Positions 1-10,335 of a stretch of 64,000 nucleotides of DNA are shown piece after piece; the first letter of the stretch is position 1, and the number at the start of each line of letters is the position of its first letter. The translations under genes were made by a program, and so were the position numbers. Source of the stretch: an uncultured Roseburia sp. (GTDB taxonomy: Bacteria > Bacillota > Clostridia > Lachnospirales > Lachnospiraceae); NCBI GenBank assembly GCA_947174805.1, contig CAMWKH010000002.1, positions 168,982-232,981 of the forward strand, read 5' to 3'. The notes beneath the pieces were generated by a model. It saw nothing but the letters and a program-made list of their open reading frames with translations. It did not search any database and had not been told where the DNA came from.

Positions 1-690
1 CTTAACAAGTTCGTATTTCGTATCATCCTCAAAATAAATCATAACATTCCGCAGAAAGACAACGTGAAACTTTCTCTTAAAAGGAAAAGGACTCATCAAA
101 TTAAACTTACGGTAAATCACTTGTTTCTTTAATTCGTCTTTTACCTGAAATTCTTCTGCGCTGATTTGTTTAAAATACTTCTGTTTCCAATGGGAGGGAA
201 TCGGTGCAATCTCCTCTTTTAAATAAACGCCTTTGATGGCATGTTCCAGTACTCTGGTGGATACATCCGTGGCTAAAATCCTGGTATCCCATTGGGAACT
301 CTCGATACCGAAGTAGTCAAGGAGCACCATAGCCAGGGCGTAAGGTTCCTCCCCCGTGGAAGATGCCCCGGACCAGAGCCGCAAATCCCGCTCCCCGCCG
401 GCCTTCTGTCTCACCCAGGGAAGGACCACATTTCTAAGATAGTCAAAATGGGTGCTCTCCCGCATAAAATATGTATGGTTCGTCGTCAACACGTTAATTA
501 AGTCGACCGCCTCCCCCCCTTTGGGATTTGACTCGACTTTCTTGATATATTCATCGCAGCTTGCATAGCCGTTTCGCACAAGGTAATTTTCCAGCCTTCC
601 GCCTACCAGCACTCTTTTCTGGCTCAAATCTATGCCATAATTCCCCTTTACATATGCTACGATCCGCCTAAATTCATTGTCGGTAATCAC
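1..690 (-). CDS. cheR: CheR-type chemotaxis protein methyltransferase, truncated by window edge
   Basis: Manual reverse translation from a GTG at 690: VITDNEFRRIVAYVKGNYGIDLSQKRVLVGGRLENYL...LRLWSGASSTGEEPYALAMVL...FLRNVMIYF; typical CheR motifs. Confidence 0.85.
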   Translation of the reverse strand, partial: MITDNEFRRIVAYVKGNYGIDLSQKRVLVGGRLENYLVRNGYASCDEYIKKVESNPKGGEAVDLINVLTTNHTYFMRESTHFDYLRNVVLPWVRQKAGGERDLRLWSGASSTGEEPYALAMVLLDYFGIESSQWDTRILATDVSTRVLEHAIKGVYLKEEIAPIPSHWKQKYFKQISAEEFQVKDELKKQVIYRKFNLMSPFPFKRKFHVVFLRNVMIYFEDDTKYELVK

Positions 691-835
691 TTACTCCTGC
701 CTCCCAAACATCAAGTTCGTGTTCTCTCTTGTATTTTATTATATATACACCTTAATATGATACCTCTTTTATATCTCTTTGTCAATGTTTTTACACGAAG
801 TAGGTGCCTCCTATATCCTTCCAAAATAGGATTTA

Positions 836-1213
836 TCAGGAATTTGCCTGATTCCTCAGGGCCTTCTCAATGCGCAGGCGAAGCTCCTGGGGATCAAAGG
901 GTTTTAACACATAATCGCAGATTCCCAGCCTCTGGGTTTCCACAATGCTTCTCTTGTCGCCCCTTGCGGTAAGCATGATCACCGGTATGTCAGTGCCGTT
1001 TTCCATTTCACGTATCTGTTTCAGGGTCTCGATTCCGTCCATGTTATCCATTTTAATATCAAGAAGTATAAGGTCCGGCTTCTCGTTTTTTAAATACCTA
1101 AGGGCCCTGTCACCAGAATTTGCGGTAATCACTTCATATCTGTCCTTTAACTTCTGCTCCACTGTAGACAAATTTATAACACTGTCATCCACTACTAAAA
1201 TACGCATTCGCAT
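836..1213 (-). CDS. Stand-alone CheY-like response regulator
   Basis: ILVVDDSVINLSTV...DLILLDIKMDNMDG...VIMLTARGDK...DYVLKPF; receiver domain only. Confidence 0.9.
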   Translation of the reverse strand: MRMRILVVDDSVINLSTVEQKLKDRYEVITANSGDRALRYLKNEKPDLILLDIKMDNMDGIETLKQIREMENGTDIPVIMLTARGDKRSIVETQRLGICDYVLKPFDPQELRLRIEKALRNQANS

Positions 1214-1214
1214 G

Positions 1215-2276
1215 TCATAACTCCTCCTCGACTAAACAATCCAAAAGTTCCTGCAAAAGCTGTTCCGCCCTGCTGTCCTCATACAGTTTAAGCTGTTCTT
1301 CTATCTCTGTCAACCTCTCCCTGACGTCTTCCAAAACGTTACAGCGCAGCAGGTTTTCTATTTTTTTCAGGCATTCCCTGGAACGGAAATTGAAAACCTG
1401 CTCCAAAGCTGCCTTAAGTTCTGTGATTAATGTATCTCTTGACAAGGGTATACCGCCCTGTCCCCTCTCTTCCTCCAAGGTTTTCAGGTAATTTTGTATA
1501 CGTTCTAACTGCTTTTCATAGGCAGCCAAAAGTTCAGGGAAATTCCGGGAAATCAATTCCCCGTCTCCCCGCTCCGCAGCTCTCTCCTGCTCCAAAAACA
1601 ATTTGGATAGTTCCAAGGCCCCGATATTGGCGGAGGCGCTTTTCAGACCGTGAACCTCCACTTCATATTTCCTGAAATTTTTATCGGCAAAAAGTTGTTC
1701 CAAAAGTTCCTTTTTACGCTTTCCATCTAAGACATAAAGTTTTAAAAGTTCCTGGTAATCTTCCAGGGAATCTCCGTGGTATTCTTGCGCCAAGTCTCTG
1801 TCAATCCCGGGAATGTGAAGTTCAGAAAACCCCGGGTCAGCCTCCCCCTGCAAAACATCTTCTTGAAACTCCTCCCCAAACTCCCAAAACCCCCACTGGG
1901 AAAGCACCTGGTTTAACTGCTCCCTGTGCAGGGGCTTCGTGAGAAAATCCTGAAAACCACTGGTGAGAAACTTCTCTTTCAACCCCTCCGTTTCATTGGC
2001 AGTGAGTCCCACAATCACAGGATTCTTCCCGTTTCCGCCGCACTCCCTGCGAATCTTTTCCACCGCCTGGATGCCATCCATATCCGGCATCATAAGATCC
2101 ATAAAAATCAAGTCAAATTTTATGCCCTTCACCAGATCAATGGCCTGAAAACCACCCTCTGCCTCCCAGAGCTGAAAATGATATGTACTCAAAAAATCTT
2201 TGGCAACTTCCCTGTTAATCAGATTGTCATCCACCACAAGGACTTTATACGCTTTTGCCGCAAACATATTTTCCAT
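1215..2276 (-). CDS. Response regulator with C-terminal HPt domain
   Basis: Receiver (LVVDDNLINREVAKDFL...FMDLMMPDMDG) followed by HPt-like EVHGLKSASANIGALELS. Confidence 0.85.
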   Translation of the reverse strand: MENMFAAKAYKVLVVDDNLINREVAKDFLSTYHFQLWEAEGGFQAIDLVKGIKFDLIFMDLMMPDMDGIQAVEKIRRECGGNGKNPVIVGLTANETEGLKEKFLTSGFQDFLTKPLHREQLNQVLSQWGFWEFGEEFQEDVLQGEADPGFSELHIPGIDRDLAQEYHGDSLEDYQELLKLYVLDGKRKKELLEQLFADKNFRKYEVEVHGLKSASANIGALELSKLFLEQERAAERGDGELISRNFPELLAAYEKQLERIQNYLKTLEEERGQGGIPLSRDTLITELKAALEQVFNFRSRECLKKIENLLRCNVLEDVRERLTEIEEQLKLYEDSRAEQLLQELLDCLVEEEL

Positions 2277-2295
2277 ATTTTATCCCTTACTCTTC

Positions 2296-5200
2296 CTACT
2301 GCAATATGTCATCCAATGTCTCAAATAGTCCCTTTATGTCAATTGGCTTTGCCAAATGCCCGTTCATGCCGCACCTTAAGGCCTCCTGTTTGTCTTCCTC
2401 AAAAGCGTTTGCCGTCATGGCCAGGATGGGGATATCGGCCAGCTGCTTGTTCTCAAGACTTCTGATTTCCTTGGTGGCCTGGTAACCGTCCATCACAGGC
2501 ATCCTAACGTCCATAAGCACAATCTGATAATACCCAGGCTGGGATTTTTTCAACATGTCCACAGCAATCTGTCCGTTTCCGGCAATCTCTGTGGTAAACC
2601 CGGCATCCCCCAGAATCGCTGTGGCAATCTCCTGGTTCAGCTCATTGTCCTCCGCCAGCAAAATACGCCCGGTATATTGTTTTGCCAAATCTCCTTCTTT
2701 CTTCTTTTTCTCATTTTTCTCAGAATCAACAATAGAGCGGAGACATCTCCGCAGTTCAGACAAGAACAGGGGCTTGCTGCAAAATGCGGTAATCCCCGCT
2801 TCTTTTGCCTCCTCCTCAATGTCCGCCCAGTCATATGCGGTCATAAGGATAATGGGAACATCTTTGCCCATCTCCTTTCGGATTCTACGGGTAACTTCAA
2901 TCCCGTTCATATCCGGCAGCATCCAGTCCACAACATACACATTGTAAATATCATCCCTGGCAACCGCCTGTCGCGTGCGAAGCAGCGCTTCCTTCCCTGA
3001 AAGCGTCCATTCCGTGCGCATTCCAAGCTGCCCTAACATATCCGTAACGCTGTCACAGGCGTTAAAATCATCGTCCACCACCAGTGCCCTGCAGTTTTTC
3101 AGCGCAGGGATACTCTGAGGTTCTTTCTTATCGGAGTTGAGCCGGAAAGTAAAGCACACATTCACTTCCGTCCCGGCCCCCTGATGGCTTTTCACCTCAA
3201 TGGTGCCGTGCATCATATCCACAATATTTTTTGTGATGGCCATACCAAGGCCCGTGCCCTGGATGCCCGAGGTGGTACTGCTCTGTTCTCTCTCAAAAGG
3301 TTCAAAAATATGGGATACGAACTCCTCGCTCATACCGATTCCCGTATCTTTAATATTAAACTCGTAATTTCCACAGCCCTTCGGCGCCCCGGCTTTTTCT
3401 GTTATCCGCATGGTGACCGTGCCGCCGGTTCCCGTATATTTTACCGCATTGCTCAAAAGATTTAAGAGCACCTGGTTTAACCGAAGTTTATCACAGTAAA
3501 TTTCCTCATCCACAATATCCACCACATCGATATTTAAATCCATCTGCTTTGCATGGATATCTGCCTGTAAGATATTGCGCAGCCCCTGAATAATATCCGG
3601 CAGGCGGCATGGATTTTCATCCAAATGTATCTTTCCGCTCTCAATCCGGCTCATATCCAGCACATCATTGATAAGGCTTAGGAGATGGTTCCCCGAGGTC
3701 ATAATCTTTTTCAGGTATTCTTCCACTAAATCCCTGGAATCTATATGATTTATGGCAAGGGAAGTAAAACCTACAATGGCATTCATGGGAGTGCGGATGT
3801 CATGGGACATATTGGACAAAAAGATGCTCTTTGCCTTATTGGCCCTGTTCGCCTGCTGCAGGGCATTTTCCAGCAGCGTCTTCTTTTCCATCTCGTTTTT
3901 CATTTCCTGGTCTACGCTTCGGAACCCTAAAACAATATCTTTGCTCTCATCCCACTTTCCTGTGCGCACCGCCTTCGCCTGATAGTATTCTGTATGCCCC
4001 TCCGTAGAAATCCGGTAATTTACAACATATATCTTCTTATCTTCCAGCTCCTTTAACAGATTCTCAGCCGAAAGCTTCCGGCGCATCAACTCCCTGTCCT
4101 CCTCATAGACATACTCCTGTATGTATCGCTCTAAACAGCCGGCAAGGGAAATCTTCTCTCCGGAAGGCGACGCAAAAATCCCCCCTGCCCTTTTGTTGCT
4201 CCTCAAGGGCATCCCCATATCCGTATGTAAATCGAAGGAACAGACGATATTATAGTCTATACTTAAGGCATGCACCAGTTCCATCTGCCGCTTCTCATTT
4301 CTCTGCTCCTGGAGTTTCTGGGCCGTACAGTCTAAAAGAAAGCGCTGATAGAAAAGCTGTCCGTTCTCCTGTAAAAGTTTCACATTGCCCATTATATGCA
4401 AAATCGTCCCGTCCCTATGCTGTACACGGTAATCCACACCTACAGTGTCCCCCACATTCGTCAGGGTCTTGATGCACTCCCTCAGCTTTCCCTTATCTTC
4501 TTCCATCACGGTTTTTGCAACCATGTCAAACCCGTCTGCCATCATCTCTTCCTGGGATTCATATCCCAGTATTTTTAAGGCTGCCCTGTTTATACTGAGC
4601 ACATGGGAGCCGTCGGCTGTGTGAAGCATTACGCCGCAGTCGATGGTTGTGAAAATCTTCTCCATCATCTTATTCTTTTCCAAGATTTCCTGCTCGTAAG
4701 CCCGCTCCTGGGTCACATCAATAGCCACACCTGCCGTTCCCATCACGCTGCCGTCCAAATCATAGAGAGGAGATTTATACGTCATCAGCGTGCGGACGCC
4801 TGCGCCTGTCTGAATCGTCTCCTCGGAAACGCAGGTCTTTCTCTTGGTCATAACTTCCCGCTCCGATTCGATACAGGCCGGGTCATCCTGCTCCACATCC
4901 CAGATGTACGCATGGCCCCGGCCCTGGACCTGCTGCTTCGTCTTGTTGACTACTTTACAAAAACTTTCATTCACTTTCTCATGAATGCCGTCCTTATCTT
5001 TATACCATACAAGATTGGGCACACCGTCAAGGGTGGTTTCAAAAAAGTGCCTTGTCTCCCAGGCATCTTTGCTCAATTTAAACGCCTGCTGCCATCTGAG
5101 AAAACGAAACTCTGTCTCCCCCTGTGACATAGGGCAAACCCAGATATCGTGTATCCCTCGGATGTTTTCTGAGAGAAATTCCGTCTGACTTTTATCTGCA

Positions 5201-5439
5201 AGCAAAATCAGTTCCGCATCCTCCCTTTTTGCCTCCACAAGCGTCCTCACCGTTTCCTTAACGTCCAAATCCTGTAAATCAGCTAAAATCACGTCAGCCT
5301 TTGCCGCCAATGCCTCGTCAGCCTTTACGCCCTCTGAAAATTCATGGGTGAAATGCTCCAAAGGCTGCATTTTTTTAATTATTTCAAATATACTGCACCG
5401 TCTGCCCAACAAATAAAAACGCACATGACAATGGTACAT
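2296..5439 (-). CDS. PAS-containing hybrid histidine kinase with two receiver domains
   Basis: H-box FLSNMSHDIRTPMNAIVGF, HATPase DTGIGMSEEFVSHIFEPFERE...GTGLGMAITK, receivers CRALVVDDDFNACDS and ILLAEDNELNQEIA; start chosen at the ATG behind AGGAGG. Confidence 0.9.
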   Translation of the reverse strand: MYHCHVRFYLLGRRCSIFEIIKKMQPLEHFTHEFSEGVKADEALAAKADVILADLQDLDVKETVRTLVEAKREDAELILLADKSQTEFLSENIRGIHDIWVCPMSQGETEFRFLRWQQAFKLSKDAWETRHFFETTLDGVPNLVWYKDKDGIHEKVNESFCKVVNKTKQQVQGRGHAYIWDVEQDDPACIESEREVMTKRKTCVSEETIQTGAGVRTLMTYKSPLYDLDGSVMGTAGVAIDVTQERAYEQEILEKNKMMEKIFTTIDCGVMLHTADGSHVLSINRAALKILGYESQEEMMADGFDMVAKTVMEEDKGKLRECIKTLTNVGDTVGVDYRVQHRDGTILHIMGNVKLLQENGQLFYQRFLLDCTAQKLQEQRNEKRQMELVHALSIDYNIVCSFDLHTDMGMPLRSNKRAGGIFASPSGEKISLAGCLERYIQEYVYEEDRELMRRKLSAENLLKELEDKKIYVVNYRISTEGHTEYYQAKAVRTGKWDESKDIVLGFRSVDQEMKNEMEKKTLLENALQQANRANKAKSIFLSNMSHDIRTPMNAIVGFTSLAINHIDSRDLVEEYLKKIMTSGNHLLSLINDVLDMSRIESGKIHLDENPCRLPDIIQGLRNILQADIHAKQMDLNIDVVDIVDEEIYCDKLRLNQVLLNLLSNAVKYTGTGGTVTMRITEKAGAPKGCGNYEFNIKDTGIGMSEEFVSHIFEPFEREQSSTTSGIQGTGLGMAITKNIVDMMHGTIEVKSHQGAGTEVNVCFTFRLNSDKKEPQSIPALKNCRALVVDDDFNACDSVTDMLGQLGMRTEWTLSGKEALLRTRQAVARDDIYNVYVVDWMLPDMNGIEVTRRIRKEMGKDVPIILMTAYDWADIEEEAKEAGITAFCSKPLFLSELRRCLRSIVDSEKNEKKKKEGDLAKQYTGRILLAEDNELNQEIATAILGDAGFTTEIAGNGQIAVDMLKKSQPGYYQIVLMDVRMPVMDGYQATKEIRSLENKQLADIPILAMTANAFEEDKQEALRCGMNGHLAKPIDIKGLFETLDDILQ

Positions 5440-5565
5440 ATCACTTCCTCCTTTTGTCTGAAATAATTTATACAAATTTAAAATCATTTGATGTTATTAT
5501 ACTTTATTTATTCCAGGAAAACAAGTATTCCCCTGGTATTTCTAAAATAAATATAGTTATTCTTC

Positions 5566-8385
5566 CTATTTTTCCTCTGTCAGCCAGTCTCTCAAAACAC
5601 GGTCTATAATTTCCGGCTCTAAAGGCTTTGTGATATGTTCATTCATCCCCGCATCCATGGCCGCTTTTACATCCTCCGCAAAGGCGTTTGCCGTCATAGC
5701 AATAATGGGTATCTTAGCCCCGTCTGGACGCTTAAGTTTTCGGATTGTCCTGGTGGCCTCATGGCCGTCCATCACCGGCATCATTACATCCATAAAAATA
5801 ATATGAAAGCTTCCGGGTGCAGAGTTTTTAAAAATATCCACTGCCTCCTGTCCGTTGACGGCAAGAGTGACATTTACCCCCAGCTCCGTAAGGATATATT
5901 CTGCAATCTCCTGGTTTAACTCATTGTCCTCCACAATAAGCGCATGTTTGCCTGTTATATCCACAGATTCCTTTTCTTTATCCTCCTCCAAAAGCCTGGG
6001 CGGCTGTGCTGTTTCCAAGGGCAGAACCACCGTAAAAACGCTTCCCTCCCCCAGTTCGCTTTCTATCGTGATGGTCCCTCCCATGCCCTCCACCAGTTTT
6101 TTCGTAATCGTCATTCCAAGTCCCGTTCCCTGGTAATTTGTCCTGGCTCCCCCCTCCTCCTGGGTAAAGGGGTCAAAAATATGTTTCAGGTACTCCCTGC
6201 TCATCCCTATTCCGGTATCAGAAATCTCAAAGCACATCTGGGCCACACTGTGTTCCCGTGAGAGTTCATAACATCTCAAGCTTACACTTCCCCCGGGTTT
6301 ATTATATTTTACAGCGTTTCCCGCTATATTAATTATAATCTGCTTGATATGGAGGGGGCTTCCCACAAAATATCCCCCGGACATTTTATCCTCATCCTCA
6401 AACTCTGTTGTAAGCTTTATGCCCCGGTCCTCCGCCTGCCCTCCCACAATGACAGAGCAGTTTTTCAAAAGCTCCGGCAGATTAAAACTTTCCCGGGAAA
6501 ATTCCACGTTGCCGCTCTCCATTTTACTGATGTCCAGCACATCATTAATCAGTGAGAGGAGATGCTGGGCAGAAGTTTTGATCTTTTCTCTGCAGTCCGC
6601 CTGCCGTTCCAAATCTTTTGGATTTCTCTCCGCAATATTTAACATACCCATAATCCCGTTAATGGGAGTTCGGATATCATGGGACATATGGGAGAGGAAT
6701 TCTGTCTTGGCCTGGTTGGCCCTCTCTGCATCCTTTATGGCCCGCTGAAGTTCCCCGTTCTTTTTCTCTAAAACAAGATATGACTTTTTCCGCATCCGTA
6801 AAAAAACAAATCCAAAGATGAGAAAAAACACACTTAAAAGAGCAAAAATAGTAATCACATTTTTACTCTGATACAGATAGTCTACCATATTATAACTGTC
6901 ATAGGGAATATTCATATACTGGTTAATGATATCCTCCTTCTCATCCTGGGATACCATTCCAAGGGCTTTATTCATAACCTCAAACATCACCGGGTCCGAC
7001 TCCTTTGCTGCCGCTAAGGTGGTGCCCGACTGATACCTGTAATTTTCCCACTCAATTAAATTGGAAAACCGCTCATTTTTCGACTGGTAGTTATATTCTA
7101 TTGTATTTAAAAGGGTTATATCCGCCTCCCCCCGCTCCAGGGCCTGAAGACAGTCTTTGGCGCTGTCCCGGTAGATTACCTCCCCGTCAAAATCCAATTT
7201 ATCTGCCCAGTAAGCGCGCCCTTTCGTGAGCACCATCGTCACCTCGTCAGCCAAAACATAATCAATGGGGGATACAATCACAGAATTGTACGGCATAAAC
7301 TCACATGTGGTTACAATCTTTTCATCCCCGGCAAGCTGCATGCTGTTGGAGCCTGCATAAAAATCAATTTCTCCTCTTAAAAGAAAATCTTTCCAGTACT
7401 GTTTTCTATCCAGAGGCACAAACTCCAATGGAATACCGCTTCTCTGGGAAACAGTCTTTAAAATATGGATATAAATCCCGTCATACTCCCCCTGGCTGTT
7501 TACATACGCCAAGGGTCTTGTATCCTTGTAAAAACCAATCTTCACCGTCTTCCCACGGCTGATAAAATCTCTTTCTTCCATGCCGAAGTTTTCCCGGCGG
7601 TTTCCGTAGTACCGGGTAATAAGTTCCTGTTCCAAAGCAGGGTTATTTATCTTTAAATTTTCAATCCCCCTGTTTATCTCATCTAACAGGGTATGGTTTC
7701 CGCGCCACGTAATATAGTAATAGGGGGCATAGGCAAATTTCCCAATCAGGCACTGTCCCTCCCAGACCTCCGTTAAAGTATGGGCCGCAATGTCAATTTC
7801 TCCTGTATTTAATGCCTCCTGCAGTTCCTGAGTGGTGCCGTACTCCAAAATCCGTGGATTTTTAATTCCGTTCCTGTGGATGTAATCGATAAATTCCTCT
7901 TTGCGGATATAACTTTTCACAACACCAAAGGTCATGTCCTTCATGCTTTCAAAATCTTCAAAAGGCAGGCATTTTCCCTTGTTGGTAAAGAGGCAGCCAA
8001 AGGTGTATCCGCTGGAGAGGGATGCGTAGTCGAAGATTTCCTCCCTCTCTTTTGAATGCTGGGCAGAGCCCACCAAATCCACCTCTTTAGCCTCAAGCAT
8101 ATCCAGGGCCTCATTCCAACTCCCGCACTCCACATATTCAATCTTCCAGCCGGTAAAATTACACAGTTCCCTGAGGTAATCCACATCCAGGCCCCCGTAT
8201 CCATCCGTCTCCGAATAGACATGAAACCCTTCCATGGGGAAAAATGCCACTCTCACCGTGCGTATCTCTTGTCCCTGCACCATCATCCCCGGAAACATTA
8301 CTGAAAATGCCAGCATCTGCATGAAAATCATTCCAAGGCAAATACATTCTCTTATACCCTTTTTGATTCTGATTTCTTTTTTCAT
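5566..8385 (-). CDS. Hybrid histidine kinase with tandem extracytoplasmic SBP_bac_3-like domains (BvgS-like)
   Basis: Signal-like N-terminus, two solute-binding-like repeats (VRVAFFPMEGFHVY..., VKIGFYKDTRPLAYVNSQGEYDGIYIH), TM, H-box FLSHMSHDIRTPINGIMGM, receiver ALIVEDNELNQEIAEYIL. Confidence 0.9.
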   Translation of the reverse strand: MKKEIRIKKGIRECICLGMIFMQMLAFSVMFPGMMVQGQEIRTVRVAFFPMEGFHVYSETDGYGGLDVDYLRELCNFTGWKIEYVECGSWNEALDMLEAKEVDLVGSAQHSKEREEIFDYASLSSGYTFGCLFTNKGKCLPFEDFESMKDMTFGVVKSYIRKEEFIDYIHRNGIKNPRILEYGTTQELQEALNTGEIDIAAHTLTEVWEGQCLIGKFAYAPYYYITWRGNHTLLDEINRGIENLKINNPALEQELITRYYGNRRENFGMEERDFISRGKTVKIGFYKDTRPLAYVNSQGEYDGIYIHILKTVSQRSGIPLEFVPLDRKQYWKDFLLRGEIDFYAGSNSMQLAGDEKIVTTCEFMPYNSVIVSPIDYVLADEVTMVLTKGRAYWADKLDFDGEVIYRDSAKDCLQALERGEADITLLNTIEYNYQSKNERFSNLIEWENYRYQSGTTLAAAKESDPVMFEVMNKALGMVSQDEKEDIINQYMNIPYDSYNMVDYLYQSKNVITIFALLSVFFLIFGFVFLRMRKKSYLVLEKKNGELQRAIKDAERANQAKTEFLSHMSHDIRTPINGIMGMLNIAERNPKDLERQADCREKIKTSAQHLLSLINDVLDISKMESGNVEFSRESFNLPELLKNCSVIVGGQAEDRGIKLTTEFEDEDKMSGGYFVGSPLHIKQIIINIAGNAVKYNKPGGSVSLRCYELSREHSVAQMCFEISDTGIGMSREYLKHIFDPFTQEEGGARTNYQGTGLGMTITKKLVEGMGGTITIESELGEGSVFTVVLPLETAQPPRLLEEDKEKESVDITGKHALIVEDNELNQEIAEYILTELGVNVTLAVNGQEAVDIFKNSAPGSFHIIFMDVMMPVMDGHEATRTIRKLKRPDGAKIPIIAMTANAFAEDVKAAMDAGMNEHITKPLEPEIIDRVLRDWLTEEK

Positions 8386-8413
8386 AATAAACTCCATAGA
8401 CTATTCAAGGTTG

Positions 8414-10129
8414 TTATTTTACCTTTCCCGCCGCCTTTTTCATCTCTTTTTTATTATCATACATCCGGTTATCCGCCTTCTGATACACCTTTTCTATCTC
8501 CTGTTCCATCTCATTTCCCAGGGCAAACCCACAGGCAATGGACATATTTAAATCTTCTATCTGCCGATTCTTTTTGCAGATATTTTCCTGAAACTGCTCC
8601 GTCAATTCCCTGACCTTATCCCTGTCGGAGGTACGGATCACCGCAATAAACTCATCGCCGCCCATTCTGGCCACCACCCCATGGTCTCCAAAGGTCTCTG
8701 CCAGCACATCCCCTGCGCTTTTGATTAAAATATCACCTTTCCCATGGCCGCAAGTATCGTTTACTGTTTTTAGATTATTTAAATCAAAGCAGAAAATTGT
8801 GTAATCATCTGTTTTTTCCTCCTGGATTCCCCTCATATATTCCATGCAGTAGCGGCGATTGTGCAGCTGTGTCAATTCATCGGTATAAGCGCTTTTTATC
8901 AGCGAATTTCTCTCCGCCTCCTGCATCATCTTCCTGGTTATTTCTATATAAAAAGAGAGAAACAAAAGAAAGATAAAACCCAGCACTCCGATACTGGACA
9001 CCCCTTTCACCACCAAAAGGGAACTGTCCCCAAAGTACCTGTCGCTTCCGTACCCTGCCAGGTCATATCCGATGCAAAGGACAATCATCATCACGCCCAG
9101 AAGATACAGCCTGTTCTGGGCTTTGCTCCCCCTGAAATTCATGACCACAACAAAGAGGGAAAATATCAGGCAGAGTACAAGTAAAACTACCATATACTGC
9201 AGCATGGCAGCCAGATGGGCAATGTCAAAGGAGTGTAATGCCATAGCCACCCCAAAAAACACCACATAGGATATGAGCAGGATACGGTACAATACCCGAA
9301 AAATTTGTTTTCCCAAATTTACCACATCCTCACGGAGGTAAATCAAAAGAGGAAAAGGCGCCATATAAAAGGCGATATGCTCCATAAGGGAAATGGAGTA
9401 CAGGGGAATGGCAAAAACAACCAGCACCCTGTAATAACACACAGTCCAAAGCCCCATGCACAAAGAGAAAACGGAAATACACAAAATTCTGATATATTTT
9501 CTTGAAAATACAACGGCAAATATTGTCATAGTACAGACAGCCAGACCGAAAATAAAGAGGAAACTGCCGAAAAACAAAGGCAGCCTGTTTTCTGTCAAAA
9601 CCACCCGGTAGGCGTTTTCCCAGGGGTAGAGCCGTACAGAATCCAGCTTTGTGTAAATCTTATCCTCCGCAAGATACAGGTGGATTTTCAGCGTCTTTCC
9701 CTTGTATTCCTGGGGAAAATTCACGAACTGAAAACCGCTCCCCACAGTCTTATGTTCATGGACCCGGTCATACCCGTATTCAAAAACCAATGCCTCGTCT
9801 ATGTAAACATGTACCGCCGAGTGCCTGACATAGAGCCTAAGCACAGCCTCCGTCAGTTCCCAGTCCTCCGGAATCATGCGCTCCATCACAATCCTGTCCC
9901 CTGTGCTGACGGCCGGAAAGTGAAAGGTATCCAGGGAAACGCCGTGAAATATTTCACCATTTATGCCAATGTCCCACCCGTCATCTAAGGAGACATACTC
10001 TGAAATCACATCATAGTCCTTTGTCAAAAGCCTGTCTATCTGGGGCACCCACACTGCAATACTCACTGCAGCAAATATAATCCATGCCGCTCGTATCAGA
10101 TTCTTAAGGGAAAACAGTTTTTTTCTCAT
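8414..10129 (-). CDS. Diguanylate cyclase with extracellular domain and multi-TM (7TMR-DISM-like) region
   Basis: C-terminal LTQLHNRRYCMEYM...VVARMGGDEFIAVIRT; ~7 hydrophobic segments; start at ATG behind AGAGGT. Confidence 0.88.
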   Translation of the reverse strand: MRKKLFSLKNLIRAAWIIFAAVSIAVWVPQIDRLLTKDYDVISEYVSLDDGWDIGINGEIFHGVSLDTFHFPAVSTGDRIVMERMIPEDWELTEAVLRLYVRHSAVHVYIDEALVFEYGYDRVHEHKTVGSGFQFVNFPQEYKGKTLKIHLYLAEDKIYTKLDSVRLYPWENAYRVVLTENRLPLFFGSFLFIFGLAVCTMTIFAVVFSRKYIRILCISVFSLCMGLWTVCYYRVLVVFAIPLYSISLMEHIAFYMAPFPLLIYLREDVVNLGKQIFRVLYRILLISYVVFFGVAMALHSFDIAHLAAMLQYMVVLLVLCLIFSLFVVVMNFRGSKAQNRLYLLGVMMIVLCIGYDLAGYGSDRYFGDSSLLVVKGVSSIGVLGFIFLLFLSFYIEITRKMMQEAERNSLIKSAYTDELTQLHNRRYCMEYMRGIQEEKTDDYTIFCFDLNNLKTVNDTCGHGKGDILIKSAGDVLAETFGDHGVVARMGGDEFIAVIRTSDRDKVRELTEQFQENICKKNRQIEDLNMSIACGFALGNEMEQEIEKVYQKADNRMYDNKKEMKKAAGKVK

Positions 10130-10335
10130 CACTCGACCTCTTTTTGTCTCTTGCAAAATCCAGGCAGTTCCTGCCATATTTATTATATTGTCCAAATAGA
10201 TAAATTGCAAGTTTTTCTATGGGTATCCCGCACCAAATTTTTTTGCAAAGCCTTTATTTGAAAAGGATACCGGATTGCAAAAATCAAAAAAAAATGATAT
10301 TATATATAAAAATTATACATAGCATGGAGAAAGTC

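Noticed and set aside
1926-2465. 179-aa plus-strand ORF
   Set aside because: Antisense across two well-supported signalling genes
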